Shown here: one piece after another, positions 41,739-50,245 of the stretch
Layout of the letters: every line of letters starts with the position of its first letter
Position numbering within the stretch: the first letter of the stretch is position 1
From: Nakamurella alba
Lineage (GTDB): Bacteria; Actinomycetota; Actinomycetes; Mycobacteriales; Nakamurellaceae
DNA length: 64,000 nt
NCBI RefSeq assembly: GCF_009707545.1
Contig: NZ_WLYK01000009.1
Location: 186,001 to 250,000, forward strand
Reading direction: 5' to 3'
Program-made: the position numbers and the translations under genes
The notes under the pieces: generated by a model
The model's database searches: none
Told to the model about the DNA's origin: nothing
What the model saw: the letters and a program-made list of their open reading frames with translations, nothing else

Positions 41739-43850
41739 CTACTCCCCGACATCCCCGGCGGACGACGGGCCGCCGAGCAACGCGGGCAGCGGCGCGGCAT
41801 CCGCACCCAGCACGTGCTCGGCCAGGAAGTCGAGCACGACCCGGTACCAGAGGGTGGCGTGCTGCGGGGTGAGCACCCAGTGGTTCTCCGACGGGAAGTA
41901 CAGGAACCGGTGCGGGCTGCGCCCGTCCTCCCCCGCCGGCAACCCCGACCGGGACAGCAGCTCGTACCAGAGGCGCAGCCCCTGCCCGATCGGCACCCGG
42001 TAGTCCTTGTCGCCGTGCACCACCAGCATCGGCGTGCGGATCTCCGACACCGACAGGTGCGGTGAGTTCGCCGTGGCCATCTCCGGGCTCATCTCACGGA
42101 CCCAGTACCCGGCCACGTCGGTGGTGGTGCCGAAGTCGTCCAGCGCCCACAGGCTGGCGTGGGTGACGATCGCGTCGAACCGGTCCGTGTGTCCGGCCAC
42201 CCAGTTCGCCATGTACCCGCCGAAGGACCCGCCCATCGCCGCCGTCCGGGTCTCGTCGATGTCCTCGCGGGCCTCCACAGCGTCGGTGATCGCCAGCAGG
42301 TCGGTGTACGGCGCGGCACCCCAGGCGCCCCACCCGCGCTGCACGAAGGCCTGCCCGTATCCGGTGGACAGCGCCGGGTCCGGCAGCAGCACCGCGTACC
42401 CCTGGGCGACCATCAGCCACGGGTTCCAGCGCCAGGACCAGGCGTTCCAGGAGCCCAGCGGACCGCCGTGGATCCACAGCAGCAGCGGCACCGGTGATCC
42501 CGGCCCGGCGTCGTGCGGCAGCGCCAGCCAGCCGCGCACCGGAGTTCCGTCGGACGCGGTGGCCCGGATGTCCTCGAGCCGGCCGGGCAGCTCCGGCCGC
42601 GGGGCCGGGGCCGGCAGTTCCTGCACCCGGCCGGCGTCGCTGCCGGTCAGCGGGATCCGCACCGGGTGGGCCGGGGCGGCGTAGCTCGCCCGCATCGCGT
42701 ACAGCACGTCACCGTCCGGCGCCGGCCGCAGTTCGGAGAAGGCAGCGTCCTCCGCCGGGTCGGTGAGCCGCTCCGGCGCCGCGCCGTCCAGCGGCATCCG
42801 GAACACCGGGGCCCGCCCGTCGTCGTCGGCCACCACCAGCAGGCCGGAGGAGTCGGGCAGCCAGGCGGCCTCGGACGGCCAGCGGTCCCAGTCGCCCCCG
42901 AGCAGCACCGGCTCGCCGCCGGTCGCATCGACCACCCGCAGCTCCAGCACCGGCGCCTCGCGCGGCGTGGTCAGCGTCTCCCGGACGTACACCACGCGAG
43001 TGCCGTCCGGCGAGATGCGCGGTGACCACGCCTCGGCCCCGGGATCGTCGACCAGCACCTGCTCGGTGCCGGCGGGGACCTCGATGCGGACCAGCTGCGC
43101 CCGGCGCTCGGCCTTCGCCCCGTACACCTGCCGCGAGGTGACCAGGAAGCTGCCGTCGGCGGCCAGATCGGCGTCCGTCTCCTGCAGGCCGGCGCCGGGT
43201 GCCGGGGTCAGGTCGGTCCACTCCGGCCGCTCCGTCGCGCGACCCGCGACCTCGTCCCCGGCGGCCGGGACCTCGGTGACCAGCAGGTGCGGCTGGTCGG
43301 GCCCGAGGTCGTGGTCCCAGTACCGGACCGGGTAGCCGTCGTGCAGGATCGCCGACACCCCGGCGTCCTTGCGGGCCTTGCGCAGGTCGTCGTCGGTGGT
43401 CAGGTCGGCACCGGGCAGCAGCGACGCGGTGACCAGCAGGGTGTCCGCGGACCGGGCCGGCCGCAGCGCACCGAACCCGCCGCGCCGCCGGGCGATCGCC
43501 CGCGGCTCGCCACCGGCGGCCGGCAGCAGCCACAGCGGAACGGCGTCCCCGTCGGCGTTCTCGTCCTCCGGATCGACCCGTTTCGCGGTGAACAGCAGGT
43601 CGCCGGAGGCGGTGAAGGCGGCCCCGGTCTCCCCGGTGCTGCCGCGGGTGAGCCGGTGGGCCGGCGCCGCCCCGGCCGGGTCGACCTCCCACAGCGCGGA
43701 CGAGTACCGCGTCCCCTTCAGGTCCGGGGTGGCCACCGCCACCACCAGCCTGCTGCCGTCCGGCGAGAGGGTGAGCCCGGACATCCGGGGCAGGGCGACG
43801 TAGTCGGCGAGGTCGGCGAACGGGGTCCCGGGGTGCTCGGTCACCCGCAC
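41739..43850 (-). CDS. S9-family prolyl oligopeptidase / acylaminoacyl-peptidase
   Basis: 703 residues. An N-terminal beta-propeller (VALPRMSGLTLSPDGSRLVV and several DG-rich blades) and a C-terminal alpha/beta-hydrolase with serine in AAMGGSFGGYMANW, Asp in VVHGDKDYRVPI and the closing His in SENHWVL. It should cleave short peptides at acyl or proline-type residues in the cytoplasm. GTG 43850, or GTG 43844. It diverges from the TerD gene by 75 bases. Confidence 0.92.
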   Translation of the reverse strand: MRVTEHPGTPFADLADYVALPRMSGLTLSPDGSRLVVAVATPDLKGTRYSSALWEVDPAGAAPAHRLTRGSTGETGAAFTASGDLLFTAKRVDPEDENADGDAVPLWLLPAAGGEPRAIARRRGGFGALRPARSADTLLVTASLLPGADLTTDDDLRKARKDAGVSAILHDGYPVRYWDHDLGPDQPHLLVTEVPAAGDEVAGRATERPEWTDLTPAPGAGLQETDADLAADGSFLVTSRQVYGAKAERRAQLVRIEVPAGTEQVLVDDPGAEAWSPRISPDGTRVVYVRETLTTPREAPVLELRVVDATGGEPVLLGGDWDRWPSEAAWLPDSSGLLVVADDDGRAPVFRMPLDGAAPERLTDPAEDAAFSELRPAPDGDVLYAMRASYAAPAHPVRIPLTGSDAGRVQELPAPAPRPELPGRLEDIRATASDGTPVRGWLALPHDAGPGSPVPLLLWIHGGPLGSWNAWSWRWNPWLMVAQGYAVLLPDPALSTGYGQAFVQRGWGAWGAAPYTDLLAITDAVEAREDIDETRTAAMGGSFGGYMANWVAGHTDRFDAIVTHASLWALDDFGTTTDVAGYWVREMSPEMATANSPHLSVSEIRTPMLVVHGDKDYRVPIGQGLRLWYELLSRSGLPAGEDGRSPHRFLYFPSENHWVLTPQHATLWYRVVLDFLAEHVLGADAAPLPALLGGPSSAGDVGE

Positions 43851-43925
43851 GGTTTACCACGGACGCCCGACGGGCGGGTGTTGTTCCCGGGCGGGAGTCC
43901 ACAGCCGTTCGGGCAGACTGGCCCG

Positions 43926-45146
43926 ATGCGCGCACTGGGTCGAGGGGCCACCACCGTGATCACCGCCGGCGACCACACCGTCCGGGTGGACGGCGCCGCA
44001 CCGGGCTCGGTCGACCTGCTGGTGCTGCAGCTGGGGGCGGCCGAGAAGGTGCGCAGCGACGACGATCTCGTGTTCTTCAACCAGCCCGCCTCGCCGGAGG
44101 GAGCGGTGCGGCTGACCGCCGGCGACGCCGTGTCGGTGCAGCTCGGGGCGGTGCCTGCGGACGTGGGCCGGCTGGCGGTCGCGGTGGCCTCCGCCGATGC
44201 CGGTGCCCCGGACCTGGCCGCGGTCCCGGGTCTCGCCGCCCGCATCGACGGACCGGACGGGGAACTGCTGGCCACCGCGGAGGGACTCACCTCCGAGCGG
44301 GCCGCGGTGCTCGTCGAGCTCTACCGGCACGGCGGCGGGTGGAAGCTGCGCAACGTCTCGGCCGGCTGGACCGAGGGCCTGGCGGCGCTGGTCGGCCACC
44401 ACGGCGTGGGTGTCGAGGACCCTGCCGGCCCGGTCGCCGACCCCGCGCCGGTGCCGGTGCCCGCCGGTCCTGTTGCGGGGGCGTTCTCGCTGGTGAAGGG
44501 CGGGAAGGTGTCGATCGCGAAGTCGCCGCTGATCACCGCGGCGATCAGCTGGCCACCGGCCACCGACTACGACGTCTACGCGCTGGTCCGCTACCGGGAC
44601 GGGCACTGCGAGACCGTGTCGCAGTTCGGCACGATGACCGAGGACGGCGAGCCGGACGGTCTCCCGTTCTCGACGGTCACCGCCGACGGCGCGGTCCGGC
44701 ACACCGGGGACGTCGGGCGCTCCCCCGGTGCGGCCGCGACGCCGGCGAAGAAGAAGTGGGGCCGCAAGGCCGCCGAGCCGCCGCCGCCGGAGCAACCGGT
44801 CACCCCGGCCCGGGAGACCATCGAGATCCGGCTGCACCCGGAGGTGGTCGCGGTGCTGCCGGTGGCGTACTCGGCGCAGTCCAACGGGTCCGGGTCGTTC
44901 TTCGAGTACCGGGTCTCGATGTCCATCGACAACGGCGCCGGATCGACGGTCGAGGTGAGCGCCGCCCACGGGAACAAGGATCCGTACGTCTACACCTGCG
45001 TGCCCGGGATCATCGTCAACTCCCCCGACGGGGTGCTGGTCGAGGCCCTGGAGCTGTACTCGGCGCAGGGCTCCGAGCACCGTCCGCTGCTGGCGGCGGA
45101 CCTATCCGTGCAGATGGACGCCGGGCCGGTCAACGCCTTCAAGTGA
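43926..45146 (+). CDS. Tandem TerD-domain protein
   Basis: 406 residues. An N-terminal TerD domain (VDLLVLQLGAAEKVRSDDDLVFFNQ, AVRLTAGDAVSVQLG) is followed by a linker. A second, more divergent TerD-like region comes next (FSLVKGGKVSIAKSPLITAA, DYDVYALVRYRDGHCETVS) with an inserted AKKKWGRKAAEPPPPEQ segment, and then SIDNGAGSTVEVSAAHGN and GVLVEALELYSAQGSEHRPLL. TerD proteins bind calcium and are linked to stress and tellurite resistance. No other ter gene is nearby. Confidence 0.85.
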   Translation: MRALGRGATTVITAGDHTVRVDGAAPGSVDLLVLQLGAAEKVRSDDDLVFFNQPASPEGAVRLTAGDAVSVQLGAVPADVGRLAVAVASADAGAPDLAAVPGLAARIDGPDGELLATAEGLTSERAAVLVELYRHGGGWKLRNVSAGWTEGLAALVGHHGVGVEDPAGPVADPAPVPVPAGPVAGAFSLVKGGKVSIAKSPLITAAISWPPATDYDVYALVRYRDGHCETVSQFGTMTEDGEPDGLPFSTVTADGAVRHTGDVGRSPGAAATPAKKKWGRKAAEPPPPEQPVTPARETIEIRLHPEVVAVLPVAYSAQSNGSGSFFEYRVSMSIDNGAGSTVEVSAAHGNKDPYVYTCVPGIIVNSPDGVLVEALELYSAQGSEHRPLLAADLSVQMDAGPVNAFK

Positions 45147-45159
45147 CGTCCGGTCGGGC

Positions 45160-46131
45160 CTACCGCCAGCCGATGACCAGCGCCACCGTGGGTACGGCGA
45201 GCAGCAGGGCGGCGAGCAGGTAGACCAGGGCGGCCGATGGGGTGCGGGTCCCGGCCGGCTGCCGGAGCCGCTCCACCCGACCGGCCACCGCGCGTCCGGC
45301 GACGGCGGGGGTGATCGCGCCGCCGGCCCCCTGCTGCGGTACCCCGGCCAGCGCCACCTTGGCCAGCGCCCGGGTGAGCGCCGGCGCGGAGGTCTGCCGG
45401 ACGGCCCAGTCGTCGGCCAGCATCTCGGTCAGCTCGGCCACCGACGCCGCCGCCTGCCGGACGCCGGGCAGCCAGCCGAGCACCGTCGACCAGGCCTGGA
45501 ACGGCAGCACCAGCAGATCGTGCCGGGACCGCACGTGCGCGCGCTCGTGGGCGACGACCGCGGCCAGCTCGTCCGGGTCCAGCAGGTCGACGAGGCCGGC
45601 GGTGAGCACCACCCGCGAGTGCCAGCCCGGCAGCGTGTAGGCGACCGGCCCGGCGTGGTCCAGGATCCGGACCCCGGCCAGCACGTCGCCGCCCCGGGCG
45701 GTGCCCCCCTCCCCGGCGCCGGGTTGCTCACCCGTCAGCAGGTCCAGCAACATCCGGTGCGCCCGCCGCCGGCGCTGGGCCAGCACCAGGCTGCGCAGCA
45801 GGGTGCCGAACAGGACCACCGCGACCGCGGTGGCCAGGGTGCCGGCCATGATCCCGCGGCCCGTCATCCCGGCCAGCGGGCGGCCGTCGAGGGCGTCGAG
45901 ACCGAACTGCCAGACCCCGGTGACGATGTTGTGGCCCAACCGCTCCACGGCGATCACGAAGCCGGCGCCGACCAGCGAGAGCCCGGCGGCCAGGCAGACG
46001 GACTGGAACAGGACCAGGGCGGCCCGGGGTGCGGACCTGGTCCACCGGGCCCGGGCGAGCAGCCAGGAGACCGGGCCCGCCAGGATCACCGACGCGACCG
46101 CGAGCAGCAGGGCCAGCACGGGGGCGGCCAC
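45160..46131 (-). CDS. M56-family (BlaR1-like) membrane metalloprotease
   Basis: 323 residues, several membrane helices at both ends. The zinc motif HERAH in LAAVVAHERAHVRSRHD and the later ELTEMLADDWAV Glu mark an M56 peptidase. It lacks a penicillin-binding sensor domain, so it is only the protease part of a BlaR/MecR-type system. It follows the BlaI-type repressor by 12 bases. In such pairs the protease relieves repression by cleaving the repressor. Confidence 0.9.
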   Translation of the reverse strand: MAAPVLALLLAVASVILAGPVSWLLARARWTRSAPRAALVLFQSVCLAAGLSLVGAGFVIAVERLGHNIVTGVWQFGLDALDGRPLAGMTGRGIMAGTLATAVAVVLFGTLLRSLVLAQRRRRAHRMLLDLLTGEQPGAGEGGTARGGDVLAGVRILDHAGPVAYTLPGWHSRVVLTAGLVDLLDPDELAAVVAHERAHVRSRHDLLVLPFQAWSTVLGWLPGVRQAAASVAELTEMLADDWAVRQTSAPALTRALAKVALAGVPQQGAGGAITPAVAGRAVAGRVERLRQPAGTRTPSAALVYLLAALLLAVPTVALVIGWR

Positions 46132-46143
46132 GGCGCGACGCGC

Positions 46144-46491
46144 CTACCGCTCGCCCAGTGCGCGGCGCAGCGCTTCGATGTCCTCGGGTGTGACGGAACC
46201 GACGAACCGGGCGAGCGCGTCGTCCCGGTCGCCGGCGGTGTCGAGCACCTGCCGCATCAGATCGGCGGTGTGCTCCTCACGGCCGGACACCGCCTCGTAG
46301 GTGTGCGCCCGCCCGTCCCGCGCGCGGCGCACCACTCCCTTGCTCTCCAACCGTGACAACACGGTGAGAACCGTTGTGACAGCGAGGTCCCGGCCCACCA
46401 GGGCCTCGGTGACCGCGCGTGCGGTCATCGGCCCGGCGGTGTCCCACAGGACGTCCACAACAGCACGTTCCAGCTCTCCACGGCCGACCAC
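46144..46491 (-). CDS. BlaI/MecI/CopY-family transcriptional repressor
   Basis: 115 residues. Winged helix typical of the family: ELERAVVDVLWDTAGPMTARAV, LAVTTVLTVLSRLESKGVVRRAR, followed by TYEAVSGREEHTADLMRQVL. GTG 46491 follows GGAGGTG. It forms an operon with the M56 protease and diverges from a LuxR-type HTH gene. Two TTCTAC-N5-GTMGAA operators lie between. Confidence 0.92.
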   Translation of the reverse strand: MVGRGELERAVVDVLWDTAGPMTARAVTEALVGRDLAVTTVLTVLSRLESKGVVRRARDGRAHTYEAVSGREEHTADLMRQVLDTAGDRDDALARFVGSVTPEDIEALRRALGER

Positions 46492-46519
46492 GCGTGCTCA
46501 CCTCCACTGTTCGATCTCA

Positions 46520-46536
46520 TTCTACTTCACGTAGAA
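46520..46536. promoter_or_regulatory. BlaI-type operator 1
   Basis: TTCTAC-TTCAC-GTAGAA, a perfect 6-bp inverted repeat. It overlaps a leftward -10 TAGAAT (46523-46518) for the repressor gene. Its core 13-mer recurs 11/13 in the DUF1059-EAL promoter. Confidence 0.65.
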
Positions 46537-46537
46537 C

Positions 46538-46554
46538 TTCTACAAGTTGTCGAA
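46538..46554. promoter_or_regulatory. BlaI-type operator 2
   Basis: TTCTAC-AAGTT-GTCGAA, the same form with one mismatch, centred 18 bases from operator 1. It lies immediately upstream of the -10 TATGAT of the LuxR-type gene. Confidence 0.6.
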
Positions 46555-46560
46555 TATGAT
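46555..46560 (+). promoter_or_regulatory. -10 element of the stand-alone LuxR gene, leaderless mRNA
   Basis: TATGAT, a near-perfect -10, ends 6 bases before the ATG at 46567. The usual start point is therefore the A of the ATG itself, so the mRNA is probably leaderless. Confidence 0.6.
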
Positions 46561-46566
46561 CGGAAC

Positions 46567-46809
46567 ATGTCCACCACCACCGCAGTGCCCGCGGGCCTGA
46601 CCCCGCGGGAGGACCAGATCCTCGAGCTCGTCGGCGACGGCCTGACGAACCGGGAGATCGGCGCACGTCTCGGCATCGCCGAGAAGACCGTGAAGAACAC
46701 CATGACCATGGTGTTGGCCAAGCTCGGCATGCACCGGCGGTCGCAGGCCGCGGTGTGGGTGACCGTCCGCCGGGTCACCCAGGGCCGGCCGGTGCCGTTG
46801 GCGGGCTGA
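46567..46809 (+). CDS. Stand-alone LuxR-type HTH protein
   Basis: 80 residues, only a GerE/LuxR DNA-binding domain: LTPREDQILELVGDGLTNREIG, ARLGIAEKTVKNTMTMVLAKL, MHRRSQAAVWV. No receiver or sensor. Divergent from the BlaI-type gene and probably under its control. Such small regulators may act as heteromeric partners or as constitutive DNA binders. Confidence 0.88.
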   Translation: MSTTTAVPAGLTPREDQILELVGDGLTNREIGARLGIAEKTVKNTMTMVLAKLGMHRRSQAAVWVTVRRVTQGRPVPLAG

Positions 46810-46826
46810 CCGCCGTCCGATCCCTT

Positions 46827-46857
46827 GCGGCCGCGCACCTTCCGGGTGCGCGGCCGC
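46827..46857. terminator. Bidirectional terminator between the luxR-type gene and cydC
   Basis: A 13-bp perfect stem GCGGCCGCGCACC / GGTGCGCGGCCGC with a 5-base TTCCG loop. It lies in the 74-base gap between two convergent genes. T-runs are short or absent. Confidence 0.75.
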
Positions 46858-46883
46858 TGCTGTTCCGGGCCCGGCGCTCCGGG

Positions 46884-48554
46884 TCAGCCCGTGGGGACCG
46901 GGTGCACCATGCGGCCGTGGTCCAGGTGCAGCACCCGGTCGACGAGTTCCCCGTCCTCCGGCCGGTGCGAGACCAGCAGCACCGCGCGCCGCGGACCGCC
47001 GTCCAGGAGCACGCCGGTGACCGCATCCGCGGTGGCCCGGTCCAGGTGCGCGGTCGGCTCGTCGGCCAGCAGGAGCGGCCGGTCCGCCAGCAGCGCGCGG
47101 GCGACCGACAACCGTTGCCGCTCACCGCCGCTCACCGCGGCCCCGTGCTCACCGACCATTGTCGCCGCACCGGCCGGCAGGCCGTCGATCCACCCGGCCA
47201 GTCCGGCGCCGTCCAGCGCACGCCGGACCTCGTCGTCGCCCGCGGTGGGACGGGCGAGCCGGACGTTCTCCAGCACCGAGGTGTCGAACAGGTGGGCCTG
47301 TTGCTCGCACCAGCCGAAGAGGGTCCGCCACTGCTCCGGGTCGATGTCCGCGGCATCGTGGCCGTCGACGGTCATCCGGCCGGCGGTGATCTGCAGGAAG
47401 CCGAGCAGCACGGCGATCAGCGTGGACTTGCCGGACCCGGACTCCCCGGTGACCAACACCCGCTCCCCCGGCCGCAGCACGAGATCGATGCCGGAGACCG
47501 CGTCCCGGTCCGCGCCGGGCCAGCGGGCCGCCACCCCGGCCAGCTCGATCACCGGACCGTCCGGCCGGCTCTCCGGCAGGTCCCCGGTGGGCAACTCCGC
47601 GGCGGCCGCCTCACCGGCCTCCAGCACCTCCCGCACCCGATCACCGGCGGCCGCGGTGCGCCGGGCCGCGGCGGCCGCGGTCCCCACCGCCTGCACGGTC
47701 TCGACCAGGGCGAGCGGGGTCAGCACCAGCACGGCGAGCAGGACGGGGGCCAGGTCGCCCGTGGTCACCGCGGCGGTGCCGGCGATCACGGACACGAGCA
47801 CCGCGCCGCCCATCGCCAGCACGGCGATCCCGGCGGACAGGCCCGCCGACCGTGCCGAGGCCCGTTGCGCACCAACGGCGTCGCGCTCGATCCGGTCGAG
47901 ATCGGCGATCCGGTCGTCGTACTCACCACGCAGCACCAGGTCGGTCGTCTCCTCGAGCAGCAGTCCGACCCGCTCGGCCCGCTGCGACCGGGCCCGGACG
48001 ACGGCCCGCTCGGCCCGGGCGGTGCGCCGGTCGTCGAGCAGCGGCACCAGCACCGCCGCCACCAGCAGGGCCACCGCCAGGCCGATCCCGGCGGTCGGCA
48101 GCAGGCTGCCGAGCAACAGCACCGCCGCCGCCCCGACCACCGCCGCACCGGCCACCGGCAGCCAGACCCGCAGGAACCGGTCCCCGATGTCGTCCACGTC
48201 GGACACCAGGCGGGACAACAGGTCTCCGCGCCGCCACAGCGGCAGACCGGTCGGCGCCAGGTCGGCGAGCCCGGCCACCAGCCGCTGCCGGAGCCGGGCG
48301 AGCAGCCGGAAGGCGACGTCGTGGGACACCAGTCGCTCCAGGTACCGCAGGACGCCACGGCCGATGCCGAACGCCCGCACCCCGACCACCGCCACCATCA
48401 GGTACAGCACCGGCGGGTGCTGGGCGGCCCGGGAGATCAGCCAGGCGGACACCGCCATCAGCGCGACCGCGCAGGCGGAGGCGAGCGCGCCGAGGACGAC
48501 CGCGAGCACCCAGCGGGCCCGATGGCCCTGCAGCAGCGGCCGACCGGTCACCAC
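46884..48554 (-). CDS. cydC: CydC, cysteine/glutathione-type ABC exporter subunit
   Basis: 556 residues. Transmembrane domain with six helices (LMAVSAWLISRAAQHPPVLYL is CydC-like) and an ABC domain with Walker A TGESGSGKST, signature VSGGERQRLSVARAL, Walker B LLADEPTAHLD and the switch His in VSHRPED. With CydD it forms the exporter needed for cytochrome bd assembly. GTG start overlaps the cydD stop. Last gene of the cyd operon. Confidence 0.94.
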   Translation of the reverse strand: MVTGRPLLQGHRARWVLAVVLGALASACAVALMAVSAWLISRAAQHPPVLYLMVAVVGVRAFGIGRGVLRYLERLVSHDVAFRLLARLRQRLVAGLADLAPTGLPLWRRGDLLSRLVSDVDDIGDRFLRVWLPVAGAAVVGAAAVLLLGSLLPTAGIGLAVALLVAAVLVPLLDDRRTARAERAVVRARSQRAERVGLLLEETTDLVLRGEYDDRIADLDRIERDAVGAQRASARSAGLSAGIAVLAMGGAVLVSVIAGTAAVTTGDLAPVLLAVLVLTPLALVETVQAVGTAAAAARRTAAAGDRVREVLEAGEAAAAELPTGDLPESRPDGPVIELAGVAARWPGADRDAVSGIDLVLRPGERVLVTGESGSGKSTLIAVLLGFLQITAGRMTVDGHDAADIDPEQWRTLFGWCEQQAHLFDTSVLENVRLARPTAGDDEVRRALDGAGLAGWIDGLPAGAATMVGEHGAAVSGGERQRLSVARALLADRPLLLADEPTAHLDRATADAVTGVLLDGGPRRAVLLVSHRPEDGELVDRVLHLDHGRMVHPVPTG

Positions 48555-50245
48555 GGGGTCACCGCCAGGGCCTCGCGGCGAGCGGTGGGACCGCCGGGGT
48601 CCGGCGCGGTCAGGTGCACCAGGTGGTCGGCCCGGCGGACCGGGGCGGACCGGTGGCTGACCAGCACCACGGTGCGGCTCGCCAGCGCGTCGAGAAGACC
48701 GTCCAGCACGGCGTCCTCGGTGCCCGGGTCCAGCGCCGCGGTGGGCTCGTCGAGCAGCACCACGCCGCCGGCCGGCGCGTGCAGCAGCGTCCGGGCGAGG
48801 CAGAGTCGTTGCCGCTGGCCCTGACTCAGCCCGGCGCCACCGTCTCCGAGCACGGTGTCCACACCGTCGGGCAGGTCGTCGACGAACCCCGTGGCCCGGA
48901 CCGCGACCAGTGCCCGCCGCACCTCGGACACGGGAATGCCGACCCCACCGAGGTTGTCACTGATGCTGCCGGCGGACAGCACAGGACGCTGCCCGCAGAA
49001 GGAGAACCGGGTGCGCCGCAGCTCCGGCGCCAGGTCGGCGACCGGGACGTCGGCCCGCCCGCCGGTGACCAGCACCGTGCCGCCGTCGGCGGGCAGCACC
49101 CCGGAGAGCACCTGCAGCAGCGTCGTCTTGCCGACCCCGCTGTCGCCGGTGACCACGGTGAGCCGACCGGCCGGCAGGTCCAGGTCCCACGGGCCGACCC
49201 GGCCACGCCCGGTACCGACGGTCACACCACGCAACCGGAAACCCGGTGCACCCTCGCCGATGTCGGTCCTGGTACCGGTCCGCGGGACCGGCGTGTCCAG
49301 CACCGCGAGCACCTCGCCGACCGCGGCGGCGCCGTCGGCCGCGGCGTGGAACTGGGTGCCGAGCCGGCGCAGCGGCAGGTAGACCTCCGGCGCCAGGATC
49401 AGCACCACCAGTCCGGTGGCCAGGTCGATGCCCCCGGAGACCATCCGCAGGCCGACCGTCACTGCGATCAGCGCCACCGACAGGGTGGACAGCAACTCCA
49501 GCACCAGGGACGACAGGAAGGCGATCCGCAGCGTGCCCATGGTGGAGCGGCGGTGTCGTTCGGTCACCGCCCGCACGGCGTCCGCCTGGGCCCGGGCCCG
49601 GCCGAACACCTTCAGCGTCGGCAGCCCGGCCAGCACGTCGGTGAAGTGGCCGCCGAGGCGGGCGAGCGTGCGCCACTTCCGCCGGGTCGCGCGGTCGGTG
49701 TACCAGCCGACCATCGCCATGAACACCGGCACCAGCGGGACGGTCAGCGCCGCGATCAGACCGCTGATCGGGTCGGCGACGAACAGCACCACGACGGTGC
49801 CGACCGGCACCATCGCGGCGAGCACCAGCTGCGGCACGTACCGCGCGAAGTAGTCGTGCAGGGCATCGATCCCGGTGGTGACCAGGGTGGCCAGCGACCC
49901 GCCGTGCCGGCCGGAGCGCCAGCGCGGGCCGAGCCGGCCGGCGTGCACCAGCACCTCCCCGCGCAGCGACGTGGTCACCGCCAGCGCGCTGCGCCGGGCC
50001 AGCTCCTCCTCGGCCCAGGCCAGCCCCGCGCGCAGCACGATGACCAGCCCGAGGACGACGACGGAGGCGGTCACATCGGCGAGCACCGCGCCGGACACCA
50101 CCACGGCGGCAAGGATCCGGGCCAGCAGCACCGCCTGCACCACCACCGCCGCCGCGGTCGCGACGCCGAGCACCACGGCCAGCACCAGCAGCCGGCGCAT
50201 GCCGGCCGCCCGGCGGACCAGCCGCGGGTCGAGAGGTCCGGCCAT
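48548..50245 (-). CDS. cydD: CydD, cysteine/glutathione-type ABC exporter subunit
   Basis: 565 residues. Six membrane helices, then Walker A VTGDSGVGKTT, signature GLSQGQRQRLCLARTL, Walker B VVLLDEPTAALDPG. HRRSTMGTLRIAFLSSLVLELL is a CydD hallmark. It pairs with CydC. ATG 50245 overlaps the cydB stop by one base (TGATG). Confidence 0.94.
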   Translation of the reverse strand: MAGPLDPRLVRRAAGMRRLLVLAVVLGVATAAAVVVQAVLLARILAAVVVSGAVLADVTASVVVLGLVIVLRAGLAWAEEELARRSALAVTTSLRGEVLVHAGRLGPRWRSGRHGGSLATLVTTGIDALHDYFARYVPQLVLAAMVPVGTVVVLFVADPISGLIAALTVPLVPVFMAMVGWYTDRATRRKWRTLARLGGHFTDVLAGLPTLKVFGRARAQADAVRAVTERHRRSTMGTLRIAFLSSLVLELLSTLSVALIAVTVGLRMVSGGIDLATGLVVLILAPEVYLPLRRLGTQFHAAADGAAAVGEVLAVLDTPVPRTGTRTDIGEGAPGFRLRGVTVGTGRGRVGPWDLDLPAGRLTVVTGDSGVGKTTLLQVLSGVLPADGGTVLVTGGRADVPVADLAPELRRTRFSFCGQRPVLSAGSISDNLGGVGIPVSEVRRALVAVRATGFVDDLPDGVDTVLGDGGAGLSQGQRQRLCLARTLLHAPAGGVVLLDEPTAALDPGTEDAVLDGLLDALASRTVVLVSHRSAPVRRADHLVHLTAPDPGGPTARREALAVTPW

